Source: Tissierellales bacterium (lineage in GTDB: Bacteria; Bacillota; Clostridia; Tissierellales; JAOAQY01). From it: a stretch of 52,862 nt of DNA. Of this stretch, positions 9,433 to 17,798 are shown piece after piece. The position numbers and the translations under genes are program-made. Location: contig JAOAQY010000086.1 in NCBI GenBank assembly GCA_025210965.1, positions 1-52,862 on the forward strand, given 5' to 3'. Below the pieces are notes generated by a model. The model was not told the origin of the DNA, made no database searches, and was given only the letters and a program-made list of their open reading frames with translations. The stretch's first letter is position 1. Each line of letters opens with the position of its first letter.

Positions 9433-9444
9433 CACTTTGCCTCC

Positions 9445-9918
9445 TTATTGGATTATCTGATAATTTCCTTTGACCATAATATAAATCTCTGAACTCGCAA
9501 GTATACCTCGTCCATCTGACCTTGGAACAATCAAAAGATGATTCTTCTCTATGTTAACCCCTTTTGATAAATCTTTACCTATTGTGACATCGCATAATCC
9601 ACCTGAAGCACTTGCTATTGCAGTCCCCTTGCCTGATCTTAATATAAATTCAGTACTCGATTCCCCTACTATGCTCTGTCCTTTAGCTAATTTTACAACC
9701 TCCCATGCGGATGATTGTTTGTTTTCTAAAGTTTCTCCCCCATCAACTTTAGAATCTACATAATACTTCAATTGTTCTATTTTCTGATTCATATAGCTCA
9801 TAGTAATTAACGGATCTTTTTCACTTCCACCGTTAGCAAATACAGCTATTTGACCTATGGTAAATCCTATTATTAGTACCATCAACAACATCACATTGTA
9901 TCTCTTTTTGCTCTTCAA
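9445..9918 (-). CDS. Small exported protein of the polysaccharide operon, unknown function
   Basis: I do not recognise a named family. The 157 residues start with a signal peptide or membrane anchor (MKSKKRYNVMLLMVLIIGFT...VFANGG). Then comes SEKDPLITMSYMNQKIEQLKYYV, a segment that looks helical and that I associate with small exported proteins in clostridial polysaccharide loci. The C-terminal 80 residues are strand-rich and glycine-rich (FILRSGKGTAIASASGG) and could form a small external domain. The start codon is TTG, with AGGAGG eight bases before it inside the tail of the radical SAM gene. It lies between that gene and the GT4 gene. A structural or assembly role at the cell surface is an inference. 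Confidence 0.75.
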   Translation of the reverse strand: MKSKKRYNVMLLMVLIIGFTIGQIAVFANGGSEKDPLITMSYMNQKIEQLKYYVDSKVDGGETLENKQSSAWEVVKLAKGQSIVGESSTEFILRSGKGTAIASASGGLCDVTIGKDLSKGVNIEKNHLLIVPRSDGRGILASSEIYIMVKGNYQIIQ

Positions 9919-9920
9919 AT

Positions 9921-11831
9921 CTAACGCCTCCTTTTATTATTTTTCGCAGCGTTATGTCTATTGTTCTTCTTGTACTTCGACTTCGAGTTCCCCTTAGCGC
10001 CCCTAGATTTTGTCTTATTTGTTTCTTCATTTGAAAAATCTCGTATTAAACACTTAGGACCATTTCCTATTAAATCATATCTATTTTCACTTATAAGTGC
10101 CTGTCTAACAAGTTTATAGTTTTCTCTTCGATTGAATTGCAATAGAGCTCTTTGCATATGCTTTTCTTCTTTAGTTTTTGGAACATAAATTTTTTCAAGA
10201 GTCACAGGATTAAGCTCTGTATAATACATTGCTGCCGATAGCGTCCCTGGTGTAGGATAAAAATCCTGAACTTGCTCTGGAATATATCCTATAGATTTCA
10301 AATAGCATGCAAGTTTGATTGCAGATTTTAATGTACTACCTGGATGACTTGATATTAGATACGGTACTAGGTATTGATCCTTGCCTAGTTTCTTGTTCAT
10401 ATCTTTGTAATCCTTAGTAAATTTTTCAAACACTTCAACATTTGGTTTTCCCATGAGCTTTAGAACCTTAGGATCTATATGTTCGGGCGCTACTTTTAGC
10501 AATCCGCTTACATGATGCTCACAAAGTTCTTTTAGGAATTTTTTGTTCTTATCAGCTACTACATAATCATATCTTATTCCCGAACGTATGAATACTTTCT
10601 TGATTTTAGGTTTTTTTCTTATTTTTCTCAGTAATTGTATATAATCCTCATGATCTACTTCTAAGTTACTACATGGTTCTGGAAACAAGCACTGTTTATT
10701 TTTACAAGCACCATATGTCATTTGTTTCTTACAAGCAGGTTTCCTAAAATTAGCTGTTGGTCCACCAACATCATGTATATATCCTTTGAAATTTGGACTT
10801 TCTATCAATTTATCTGCTTCTTTTTCTAATGATTCATGACTTCTTCCCTGTACGATTCTTCCCTGATGAAATGTAATGGCACAAAACGAACAACCACCAT
10901 AGCATCCTCTTGAACTCGACAAGCTGAATTCAACTTCCTTGAGAGCAGGAATTCCACCTGATTTTTCGTAAATTGGGTGGTAAGTTCTCTGATAAGGTAG
11001 TTCATACACGTCATCTAATTCTATTGTTTCTAACGGTTTTGCCGGTGGATTCTGTACAATATATGAATCACCGTGCCTTTGAATCAATGCTTTTCCTATG
11101 AATGGATTTTGTTCTTGATTCTGTTTATTGAAGGCTCTAGCATATGCTTCTTTACTTTTTTTTATTTCGCTTAACGATTCAACTTCTACATAATCGTAAA
11201 CTTCATCTAATTGATCTTTTCTTATTCTATAGCATGTTCCCTGTACATGTCTTATATATTTAGCTTCCATTCCCATAGCTAAGCACTCTGCAACTTCTAC
11301 GACGGGTTTTTCACCCATTCCGTATATTATCAAATCTGCAGCTGTATCTATGAGTATAGAATTTCTGATTCTGTCTTCCCAGTAGTCATAGTGTGCAAAT
11401 CTTCTCAGACTAGCTTCTACTCCTCCTATCACTATTGGAATTTCTCCATAAATTTCACGAATCTTATTGCAATAGACTATAGTAGCCCTATCTGGTCTCA
11501 TTCCCATCTGTCCGCCTGGAGAATATGCATCTGTTTTTCTCTTTTTTCTATTGACGGTATAGTGATTCACCATAGAGTCCATGTTTCCCGCACTTACTAG
11601 AAATCCTAGTCTTGGCTTTCCAAATCTTTTAAAATCTTTTTCATTTTTCCAATCTGGCTGTGCCACTATGCCAACTTTGTAACCATAACGTTCTAATACT
11701 CTTCCGATAATTGCTGGGCCGAAACTTGGATGATCTACATATGCATCCCCTGAAACTAAAACAAAATCGACACCATCCCATCCTCTTTCTTTTAAATCTT
11801 TCATTGAAATGGGCAAAAATTTATTTTCCAT
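9921..11831 (-). CDS. YgiQ-family radical SAM protein
   Basis: This is a large (636-residue) radical SAM enzyme of the YgiQ family, whose reaction is not established. It has the N-terminal YgiQ domain ([20 protein letters not shown]) and the iron-sulfur motif CX3CX2C in [16 protein letters not shown] (C310, C314, C317). A further Cys-rich part around [20 protein letters not shown] may bind another metal. The last ~35 residues are very basic and Asn/Lys/Arg-rich ([18 protein letters not shown]), as in other members. The ribosome site is AGGAG before the ATG. It leads the polysaccharide run by position, with a two-base gap to the next gene, but nothing links its chemistry to polysaccharide. Read-through transcription from a convenient promoter is possible. 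Confidence 0.92.
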   Translation of the reverse strand: MENKFLPISMKDLKERGWDGVDFVLVSGDAYVDHPSFGPAIIGRVLERYGYKVGIVAQPDWKNEKDFKRFGKPRLGFLVSAGNMDSMVNHYTVNRKKRKTDAYSPGGQMGMRPDRATIVYCNKIREIYGEIPIVIGGVEASLRRFAHYDYWEDRIRNSILIDTAADLIIYGMGEKPVVEVAECLAMGMEAKYIRHVQGTCYRIRKDQLDEVYDYVEVESLSEIKKSKEAYARAFNKQNQEQNPFIGKALIQRHGDSYIVQNPPAKPLETIELDDVYELPYQRTYHPIYEKSGGIPALKEVEFSLSSSRGCYGGCSFCAITFHQGRIVQGRSHESLEKEADKLIESPNFKGYIHDVGGPTANFRKPACKKQMTYGACKNKQCLFPEPCSNLEVDHEDYIQLLRKIRKKPKIKKVFIRSGIRYDYVVADKNKKFLKELCEHHVSGLLKVAPEHIDPKVLKLMGKPNVEVFEKFTKDYKDMNKKLGKDQYLVPYLISSHPGSTLKSAIKLACYLKSIGYIPEQVQDFYPTPGTLSAAMYYTELNPVTLEKIYVPKTKEEKHMQRALLQFNRRENYKLVRQALISENRYDLIGNGPKCLIRDFSNEETNKTKSRGAKGNSKSKYKKNNRHNAAKNNKRRR

Positions 11832-11959
11832 ATAATTCTCCTATTTTCACATCTACTATTTACAAAAGAAAATCCAAGGCCTTACCTCAGATTTTCACCT
11901 ACTTTATTTATCATTTTCCTTAGCTCACTAAGTTATGTAGTGCTATGGTCCATTATGTA

Positions 11960-12310
11960 TCAACATTCTTCCAAATTCAAACTAATCCTAAGTGCTTTTT
12001 CAACTTTATCCATCATTACATCGTCAAATCTGCCAACCTTGTCCCTTAACCTCTTCTTGTCTATAGTTCTAATCTGCTCCAACAATACCACTGAATCTTT
12101 CGTCAATCCGAAATCTTTTGATGATATTTCTACATGTGTTGGCAATTTAGCTTTATCAATTTTTGCTGTAATTGCAGCCACAATCAGTGTTGAACTGTAT
12201 TTGTTCCCAATATCATTTTGTAGTACCAGAACAGGGCGAATACCTCCCTGTTCCGATCCTATTACCGGACTTAAGTCGGCATATATTATGTCTCCTCTTT
12301 TTATCAGCAT
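11960..12310 (-). CDS. ndoA: MazF/PemK-family endoribonuclease toxin EndoA
   Basis: This is a sequence-specific mRNA-cleaving toxin, the chromosomal EndoA (MazF) type found behind alr in Firmicutes. The 116 residues align along the family: [35 protein letters not shown] (catalytic Arg region), [10 protein letters not shown] (conserved Thr) and the C-terminal [13 protein letters not shown] start it at the ATG at 12310. The upstream GTG at 12319 has its Shine-Dalgarno touching it and would add three residues. The ribosome site GGGAAG lies inside the end of the antitoxin gene, with one base between that stop and this ATG, so toxin synthesis is coupled to antitoxin synthesis. Confidence 0.95.
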   Translation of the reverse strand: MLIKRGDIIYADLSPVIGSEQGGIRPVLVLQNDIGNKYSSTLIVAAITAKIDKAKLPTHVEISSKDFGLTKDSVVLLEQIRTIDKKRLRDKVGRFDDVMMDKVEKALRISLNLEEC

Positions 12311-12311
12311 T

Positions 12312-12455
12312 TTATTCACTTCCCATTAATTTCATTTCATAATCGCATAATTCTTCTTCATCACAGACAACCATTTCTTCACTTAGCTGGCTGTTTAATT
12401 TGCTCATCTCTTTGTAACCTTCTTCCATTAGTTCTTGCATCTTCTTTTTTTCCAT
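12312..12455 (-). CDS. ndoAI: Short EndoAI-like antitoxin lacking the DNA-binding domain
   Basis: This 47-codon gene is only visible by direct translation. The product starts [20 protein letters not shown] and ends MKLMGSE. It has a GGAGG site eight bases before the ATG. It matches the C-terminal, toxin-binding part of EndoAI as I know it from Bacillus subtilis (there LMRRGYMEMAKIN; here [13 protein letters not shown]). The N-terminal ribbon-helix-helix half of EndoAI, which binds DNA and dimerises, is absent. The frame is closed by the alr stop codon five codons upstream, so no longer version can be encoded here. It probably neutralises the toxin encoded one base downstream. How the pair is autoregulated is open. 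Confidence 0.85.
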   Translation of the reverse strand: MEKKKMQELMEEGYKEMSKLNSQLSEEMVVCDEEELCDYEMKLMGSE

Positions 12456-12467
12456 AGCGAACCTCCA

Positions 12468-13643
12468 TTATTCCAGAAGATAGTCCCTAATCCTTATGAC
12501 CTCATTGTTCTTGATATACGCCCTTGGAACTCTTTTGCTGAGAATACATAGTATCTCATAGTTTATAGTTCCCAAGACATTCGCTATTTCATCAACACTT
12601 GGTTCTCCATGGTTCCCATCTCCAAAGAGAAACACCTCATCCCCAACATCCATTCTTTCTATATCTGTAAGATCTATCATACATTGATCCATACAAATAT
12701 TACCAACTACTCTAGCCGCCTGACCCTTGACGCCTACATAGATTTTGTTCGATAATAGACGACTATATCCATCTGCATAGCCTATTGGTATAGTACCTAT
12801 AATCGAATCTCTCTTTGTTACAAAGCTATGCCCATAACTAATGCCTTTGCCTTTTTCTAGTGATCTAGTTTGAGAAATAGTAGCTTTCAAACTCATCACC
12901 GGCTTCAAATCCATCTTTTTATGACTTACAAATTCAGATGGATACAGTCCATACATCAATAAGCCAGCTCTCACCATATCATAGTGATACTCTGGATTAT
13001 TTAATATAGCTGCACTATTAGATATATGCTTAATCGGAATCTCCAACCCTTGAGATTCTAATTTGCTAACAAAATTTTTAAACTTTTCATTCTGCACATC
13101 AGTGAATTTAGGATTCTCAGCATCTGCTAGAGCAAAATGAGAAAATATCCCTTCGATTTCGATGTTTGGTAATTGACTAATTTTTAGTATATCTCCTATA
13201 GCTTGATTGTTTGCATCAAACCCAAGTCTACTCATACCTGTGTCTATTTTTATATGAATCTTAGCTTGTCTGTCAAGCCCCTCTGCCGCGTAAGATAACG
13301 CTTCTGCTTGCTCGTAGCTAAGTACAGTTTGTATTATATCATGCTCTATTATATCATTCGCCTGAAAACCAGGTGTATATCCTAGTATCAATATAGGCGC
13401 TTTTATATGATGTTTCCTAAGCTCAAGCGCTTCAGACAATGTAGCTACTGCTAATCTATCTACTCCATTTGCCAGTATAGTTCTGGCAATCATTATAGCT
13501 CCGTGGCCATATCCATCAGCTTTTATTACTCCTGAAAGACAGGCTGACGGCGATAAGTTCTTTTTAATTTCTTTTATATTATGAATCAAGTGATCCAAGT
13601 TAATCAAGGCCCAAACAGGTCTAGTATTCATAAATGATAGCAT
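12468..13643 (-). CDS. alr: Alanine racemase
   Basis: This enzyme interconverts L- and D-alanine with pyridoxal phosphate, supplying D-alanine for peptidoglycan. The 391 residues contain the cofactor lysine K41 in GVIKADGYGHGA and the second catalytic residue, the Tyr of GKGISYGHSFVTKRDS near residue 270. They also have IKIDTGMSRLGF and the C-terminal GNICMDQCMIDLTDI. The length is normal. It lies 14 bases downstream of the AcpS-NnrD gene, and its stop is 12 bases before the antitoxin start, in the same reading frame. This alr-antitoxin-toxin order is the usual Firmicute arrangement. Confidence 0.96.
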   Translation of the reverse strand: MLSFMNTRPVWALINLDHLIHNIKEIKKNLSPSACLSGVIKADGYGHGAIMIARTILANGVDRLAVATLSEALELRKHHIKAPILILGYTPGFQANDIIEHDIIQTVLSYEQAEALSYAAEGLDRQAKIHIKIDTGMSRLGFDANNQAIGDILKISQLPNIEIEGIFSHFALADAENPKFTDVQNEKFKNFVSKLESQGLEIPIKHISNSAAILNNPEYHYDMVRAGLLMYGLYPSEFVSHKKMDLKPVMSLKATISQTRSLEKGKGISYGHSFVTKRDSIIGTIPIGYADGYSRLLSNKIYVGVKGQAARVVGNICMDQCMIDLTDIERMDVGDEVFLFGDGNHGEPSVDEIANVLGTINYEILCILSKRVPRAYIKNNEVIRIRDYLLE

Positions 13644-13657
13644 GTCTTCACCACTCT

Positions 13658-14971
13658 TTAATAGTCTATTTTTGTTTGCATTGTATTTGATATTGCTAGT
13701 GGCAATTGTTCCAATATGTCTCCTGCAATCAAGCTATACTCTCCCTTTTCAAGAGCTGCATAATCTCCTGCTAGACCGTGAAGATACACTCCAGCTAGCG
13801 CTGCTCTAAATGCACCAACCTTTTGTCCAAGTAAACTCGCAATAATACCAGCAAGTACGTCTCCACTTCCAGCTGTGGCCATCCCTGGATTTCCAGTTGG
13901 GTTTACATATACTCGTCCTTCATCGTCACAAACAATTGTCTCGTTACCCTTGAGTACTGTTATAACTCCAAATTTCTTTGAGGCTTCAAGTGCATATTTT
14001 ACTCTATCTGATTGTATATCACTAGTGTGAACTCCAAGTATAGTAGCTAACTCTCCAGGATGAGGTGTGATAATTGTAGTCCCTTCTCTCTTTTTCAAAA
14101 GCTCTGGTTCATCTTGAAGACAATTTATCCCATCTGCATCTATTATCATTGGCTTTCTAGTGTGTTCCATTATTGCTTTTATTACCTGCATCCTCTCTTT
14201 ATCAATTCCAATTCCTGGACCAAGTAATACTACTTCTACATTTTCAAGTGCCTTTTTAATATCTGGCAAGCCCGCAATACTAAAATATCCTTTATTTAAA
14301 TCCTCTGTCTTCTTTGTGATAGTCTCTGTCAATTTGATTTCTAATATATGTGCTATACTCTTTGGTACTATATTATAAACGACACCGCTCCCGCTTCTAA
14401 GCGCTGATAGACTAGCTAGGTAACATGCTCCTGTCATTCCCATACTACCCGCAACAACTCCTATTTTACCAAACGTGCCTTTGTGTGATTCTTTTTTTCT
14501 GCAAGGTAAAATATCTCCAACCATTGTCTTTGTTATCCATTGCTCATCATCTGACAATTGTCGTTTTTCAACTTCACCGCTTATATTGCCTTCTCGTTCC
14601 ATTCCATTTGCAACAGCAATTGCCATAGCATTTTCCTTCAAATGTGTAATTGATATCTCTATCATCTCAATTTGCTTCTGCTCTGCAACTAATTTGGCCT
14701 TCTGATAAAGTACCACAACAGGCTTTCCAAATTCGTCATGGTCTATAACCAAATCCTGCCATCCATAATCTCTTATTCCATATCCTAAAGCTTTGCTTAC
14801 GGCTTCTTTAGCCGCAAATAACCCTGCTATAGTCTGTATATTATTCTGCCTTTCAGCTATATACTTCAACTCTGTAGGCGCAAAAATCTTTTCCAAAAAT
14901 TTGTCATTTTTCTCAACAGCTTCTCGAATACGCTCCACTTCAATTATGTCTATTCCAGTTCCTATAATCAT
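13658..14971 (-). CDS. Fusion of holo-ACP synthase (AcpS) and NAD(P)HX dehydratase (NnrD)
   Basis: This is one 437-residue chain with two enzymes. Residues 1-125 are AcpS, which transfers 4'-phosphopantetheine from CoA to acyl carrier protein. They show D8 in GTGIDIIEVERI and E56 in LFAAKEAVSKALG, the magnesium and catalytic residues. Residues about 145-430 are NnrD (YjeF C-terminal, ribokinase-like fold), which uses ADP to dehydrate damaged hydrated NAD(P)H. They show KGTFGKIGVVAGS, ITPHPGE (301-307) and NPGMATAGSGD (361-371) with the catalytic Asp 371. A linker of about 20 residues joins them. The partner epimerase NnrE, usually fused to NnrD, is not in this protein or this window. The reading frame is open throughout, with a good ribosome site (AGGGGATGAAGTT). 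Confidence 0.9.
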   Translation of the reverse strand: MIIGTGIDIIEVERIREAVEKNDKFLEKIFAPTELKYIAERQNNIQTIAGLFAAKEAVSKALGYGIRDYGWQDLVIDHDEFGKPVVVLYQKAKLVAEQKQIEMIEISITHLKENAMAIAVANGMEREGNISGEVEKRQLSDDEQWITKTMVGDILPCRKKESHKGTFGKIGVVAGSMGMTGACYLASLSALRSGSGVVYNIVPKSIAHILEIKLTETITKKTEDLNKGYFSIAGLPDIKKALENVEVVLLGPGIGIDKERMQVIKAIMEHTRKPMIIDADGINCLQDEPELLKKREGTTIITPHPGELATILGVHTSDIQSDRVKYALEASKKFGVITVLKGNETIVCDDEGRVYVNPTGNPGMATAGSGDVLAGIIASLLGQKVGAFRAALAGVYLHGLAGDYAALEKGEYSLIAGDILEQLPLAISNTMQTKIDY

Positions 14972-15007
14972 AACTTCATCCCCTAAGCGTTTCTTTCAAT
15001 TTTCTTC

Positions 15008-15013
15008 ATTATA
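15008..15013 (-). promoter_or_regulatory. Candidate -10 box for the acpS/nnrD-alr-toxin operon
   Basis: TATAAT on the minus strand about 37 bases before the AcpS-NnrD start. The -35 region is poor (TTTATT-like), so this is a weak call. Confidence 0.3.
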
Positions 15014-15097
15014 CTAAAAAAATGATAATTAATAAAGTTTTGTATGAAATTTTATACTTTCACAGAATATTATATATTTTCTTTCTATCTTTTTGAA

Positions 15098-15126
15098 TTG
15101 AATTAAAGAAATTTTCAAGCTATAAT
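15098..15126 (+). promoter_or_regulatory. Promoter of the MFS-rsmF-like operon
   Basis: TTGAAT (15098-15103), 17 bases, TATAAT (15121-15126), 35 bases before the MFS start. The spacing and -10 box are ideal for the housekeeping sigma factor. Confidence 0.65.
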
Positions 15127-15160
15127 TAATAAAACTAGACTATTGAAAGGTGGTAGTTCA

Positions 15161-16390
15161 ATGTCAAAATCTTTTGATTTTAATTTAAAAAACAATGTAC
15201 TAAATGGCATTTTTTTAGCTTGCTCTTTGAGCCTTGTAAAACCTTATTATTCTAAATTTGCAATACGATTAGGAGCTTCCGACTATGAAGTTGCTCTGAT
15301 TTCTTCATTGCCTGCTTTGATTGCTGTTTTGACATTGATACCAGGAACACTACTAATGAATCGCTCTAGTAATAAGCAAAAATTAACTGGCTATATCACT
15401 TTGAGTCAAAAACTTTTTTATGCAGCGTTTGCAATACTTCCTTTTTTGCCTATTAGTAGACCTTCTTTAGTTTTCGTCTGTTTGATTGGTCTTATGAATT
15501 TTCCAGGTTCTCTTGCTGTTGCAGGTTATCAATCTACAATAGGTGATATATTTGAGCCTCAAGAAAGAAATAGAGCTATGGGACTTCGAAACAGATATTC
15601 TGATTTGCTAAAGCTAATAATTGTATTTCTTTCAGGTCAATTTCTACAATATTTTGCATATGATCAAACCGCTTCTATACGTTCGTATCAAGTAATATTT
15701 TTTGTAGCATTTTTGATTGCTCTTGGTGAAGTTATTACCTATTTCAAATTTAAGGGACTTCCAAAAGTATCTGTACGTCCAGATAGCAATCTCTTTTTTA
15801 CTATTTTAAAAGACGTACCAAAGCAAAAAGGTTTGATGTCTTTTATGGCCTGTTCCCTTTTGTTTCACTTCGGATGGCAGATGGGTTGGCCGCTGTTTTC
15901 GATATATCAGATAAATGTATTAAAAGCTGATGAAGGATGGCTCAGTATGATTACTATAGTCGCAAGTTTAGCTTCCATTTTTTCTGTAACTCTTTGGTCT
16001 AAATTTGCAGACAAATACTCCAATACATTGACATTAAGCATAGCAACTCTAGGTATGTCTATCACACCTATATTGTACACTTTTGCATCGTCAGTTGAAG
16101 TGCTTACTGTTCTAAATATTTTGCCTGGAATTTGTACAGCTGGGACATTATTGATTTTATTCAATTTAATGCTCGAAGTTGTACCATCTGAAAATAGGAT
16201 AATATATATAGCAATTTACACAACACTAATAAATCTTTCTGCTGCCATATCTCCAGTAATAGGAATATGGATCAAAGAGCAGACTTCAATTTATGTCGTA
16301 CTTTTGGTTGTAGGTGTACTTCGAATGATTGGAAGTATAGCATTTTTCATAAGAAGTAAACGACAAAATAAATCAAAGGAGCAATTTTAA
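15161..16390 (+). CDS. Major facilitator superfamily transporter
   Basis: This is an integral membrane transporter of about 409 residues with roughly 12 hydrophobic helices (for example NGIFLACSLSLVKPYYSKFA, YEVALISSLPALIAVLTLIP and FSVTLWSKFADKYSN). The loop after helix 2 is short and basic (LMNRSSNKQKLTGY), as in MFS proteins. No substrate-specific motif is visible, so the cargo is unknown. A TTG at 15143 would add six residues. The ATG at 15161 has AAAGGTGG at good spacing and is preferred. The stop overlaps the next ATG by one base, so it is coupled to the methyltransferase gene, though the two functions have no obvious link. Confidence 0.82.
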   Translation: MSKSFDFNLKNNVLNGIFLACSLSLVKPYYSKFAIRLGASDYEVALISSLPALIAVLTLIPGTLLMNRSSNKQKLTGYITLSQKLFYAAFAILPFLPISRPSLVFVCLIGLMNFPGSLAVAGYQSTIGDIFEPQERNRAMGLRNRYSDLLKLIIVFLSGQFLQYFAYDQTASIRSYQVIFFVAFLIALGEVITYFKFKGLPKVSVRPDSNLFFTILKDVPKQKGLMSFMACSLLFHFGWQMGWPLFSIYQINVLKADEGWLSMITIVASLASIFSVTLWSKFADKYSNTLTLSIATLGMSITPILYTFASSVEVLTVLNILPGICTAGTLLILFNLMLEVVPSENRIIYIAIYTTLINLSAAISPVIGIWIKEQTSIYVVLLVVGVLRMIGSIAFFIRSKRQNKSKEQF

Positions 16391-17739
16391 TGAATGAACT
16401 TTTTAAACAAAAAATGGAAAAATTATTGGGAGCGGAATTCAATGAATTTGTCGACGCATCCTCAAATGAAATATCTAAATCCTTTAGAGTAAATACTTCT
16501 AAAATTTCTAATAATGAGTTATTAGAAGGACTAACTAGCCTTTATGGTGACACAAATGTATTTGATAACATTCCTTGGTGTCCAACTGGTTATTATTTGA
16601 CTAATGGTGATATAACTTTAGGTAAAACACCTTATTACCATGCTGGTGCTTATTATATTCAAGAAGCAAGTGCTATGATTCCCGTAGAAGTTTTAGATCC
16701 AAAGCCTGGAGAATTAGTTCTAGATTTATGTGCTGCTCCAGGTGGAAAGTCTGTTCAAATCGCTTCTAAGTTAAATCAAGATGGTTTCGTGTTAAGTAAC
16801 GATATCAGTCCTAAGAGAACTAAAGCTCTTGCCAAGAATCTTCAAATGGCTGGTTTCAGGAATATCGCCGTTGCAAATGCATCTCCTGAGCAATTAGCTG
16901 ATCACTTCCCATGCTATTTTGACAAGGTGCTAGTCGATGCTCCTTGTTCTGGTGAGGGTATGTTTAAAAAAGATAAACAAGCTGCCAAAAACTGGACTCC
17001 AGAGTACGTTATAGAATGTCAGTCTTTGCAGAGACAAATTCTTATTTCAGCTGTAAAAATGCTAAAGCCAGGAGGCTTGCTTGTATACTCAACTTGTACG
17101 TTTTCACCTGAAGAAGATGAATCGCATATCGAGTTTCTATCCAATCACTGCCCTGAAATGTCTCTTGAAAAATTAAATGCCCAAAATGGCCTAACTAGCG
17201 GTCTAAATGGGGAATCTGTTTTAAGAGCTTGGCCTCATAAATTGAAAGGCACTGGACATTTCATCGCTGCATATAGCAAATCTGACTCTTCTTCTACCAA
17301 TGTGAAAAGTTCTGTATCAAATTCTTCTGTAGCTCCACCAGAAACTTTTGTTGATTTCTTTGGTTCTCTTCCCGATTGGTTAAACAATGGTTCATATTGC
17401 AATATCAAAGATCAATTATACTGGCTTCCAAGTGGTATAAATCTACCTCGTTCTGTCAGGTTTGAATTATCTGGTCTACACCTAGGTACCATGAAAAAAA
17501 ATAGGTTTGTACCTGCTCAAGCTTTAGCTATGGCTCTTTCTAAAAATGATTTTCGAGAAGTTATTTCATTAGATATAAGTGATCCTTTGGTTTTAAAATA
17601 TTTAAAAGGTGAAACTATAAACCTAAAAGCGCCAAAGGGATGGTTGCTGATTTGTATGAACGATTTACCTCTCGGTTGGGCCAAGTCTGATGGTAATTTT
17701 ATAAAAAATTATTATAATCCGAATTGGCGAATGAATTAG
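16390..17739 (+). CDS. RsmF/RsmB-type rRNA cytosine-C5 methyltransferase
   Basis: This methylates C5 of a cytosine in ribosomal RNA with S-adenosylmethionine (Nol1/Nop2/Sun family, 449 residues). The SAM-binding motif is LDLCAAPGGKS (111-121). The two catalytic cysteines are C186 in VDAPCSGEGMF and C236 in LVYSTCTFSPEEDE. After the catalytic domain, a ~150-residue C-terminal extension (YWLPSGINLPRSVRF..., LKAPKGWLLICMNDLPLGWAKSDG) matches the RsmF-type tail domains. The Shine-Dalgarno AAGGAG lies in the end of the MFS gene. The exact target position in rRNA cannot be deduced. Confidence 0.92.
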   Translation: MNELFKQKMEKLLGAEFNEFVDASSNEISKSFRVNTSKISNNELLEGLTSLYGDTNVFDNIPWCPTGYYLTNGDITLGKTPYYHAGAYYIQEASAMIPVEVLDPKPGELVLDLCAAPGGKSVQIASKLNQDGFVLSNDISPKRTKALAKNLQMAGFRNIAVANASPEQLADHFPCYFDKVLVDAPCSGEGMFKKDKQAAKNWTPEYVIECQSLQRQILISAVKMLKPGGLLVYSTCTFSPEEDESHIEFLSNHCPEMSLEKLNAQNGLTSGLNGESVLRAWPHKLKGTGHFIAAYSKSDSSSTNVKSSVSNSSVAPPETFVDFFGSLPDWLNNGSYCNIKDQLYWLPSGINLPRSVRFELSGLHLGTMKKNRFVPAQALAMALSKNDFREVISLDISDPLVLKYLKGETINLKAPKGWLLICMNDLPLGWAKSDGNFIKNYYNPNWRMN

Positions 17740-17798
17740 AAATATTTGGGTATTTATAATATGATTCAATTTATTACACGCAGATTGGGGGACTTTAT

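Noticed and set aside
11918-11940. Terminator after the toxin gene
   Set aside because: CTTAG/CTAAG makes a five-base stem with no T-run on the right strand; too weak.
13643-13671. Two overlapping genes instead of an AcpS-NnrD fusion
   Set aside because: The frame is open from the AcpS start at 14971 to its stop at 13658 with a short linker, and no ribosome site with a start codon stands out at the NnrD boundary.
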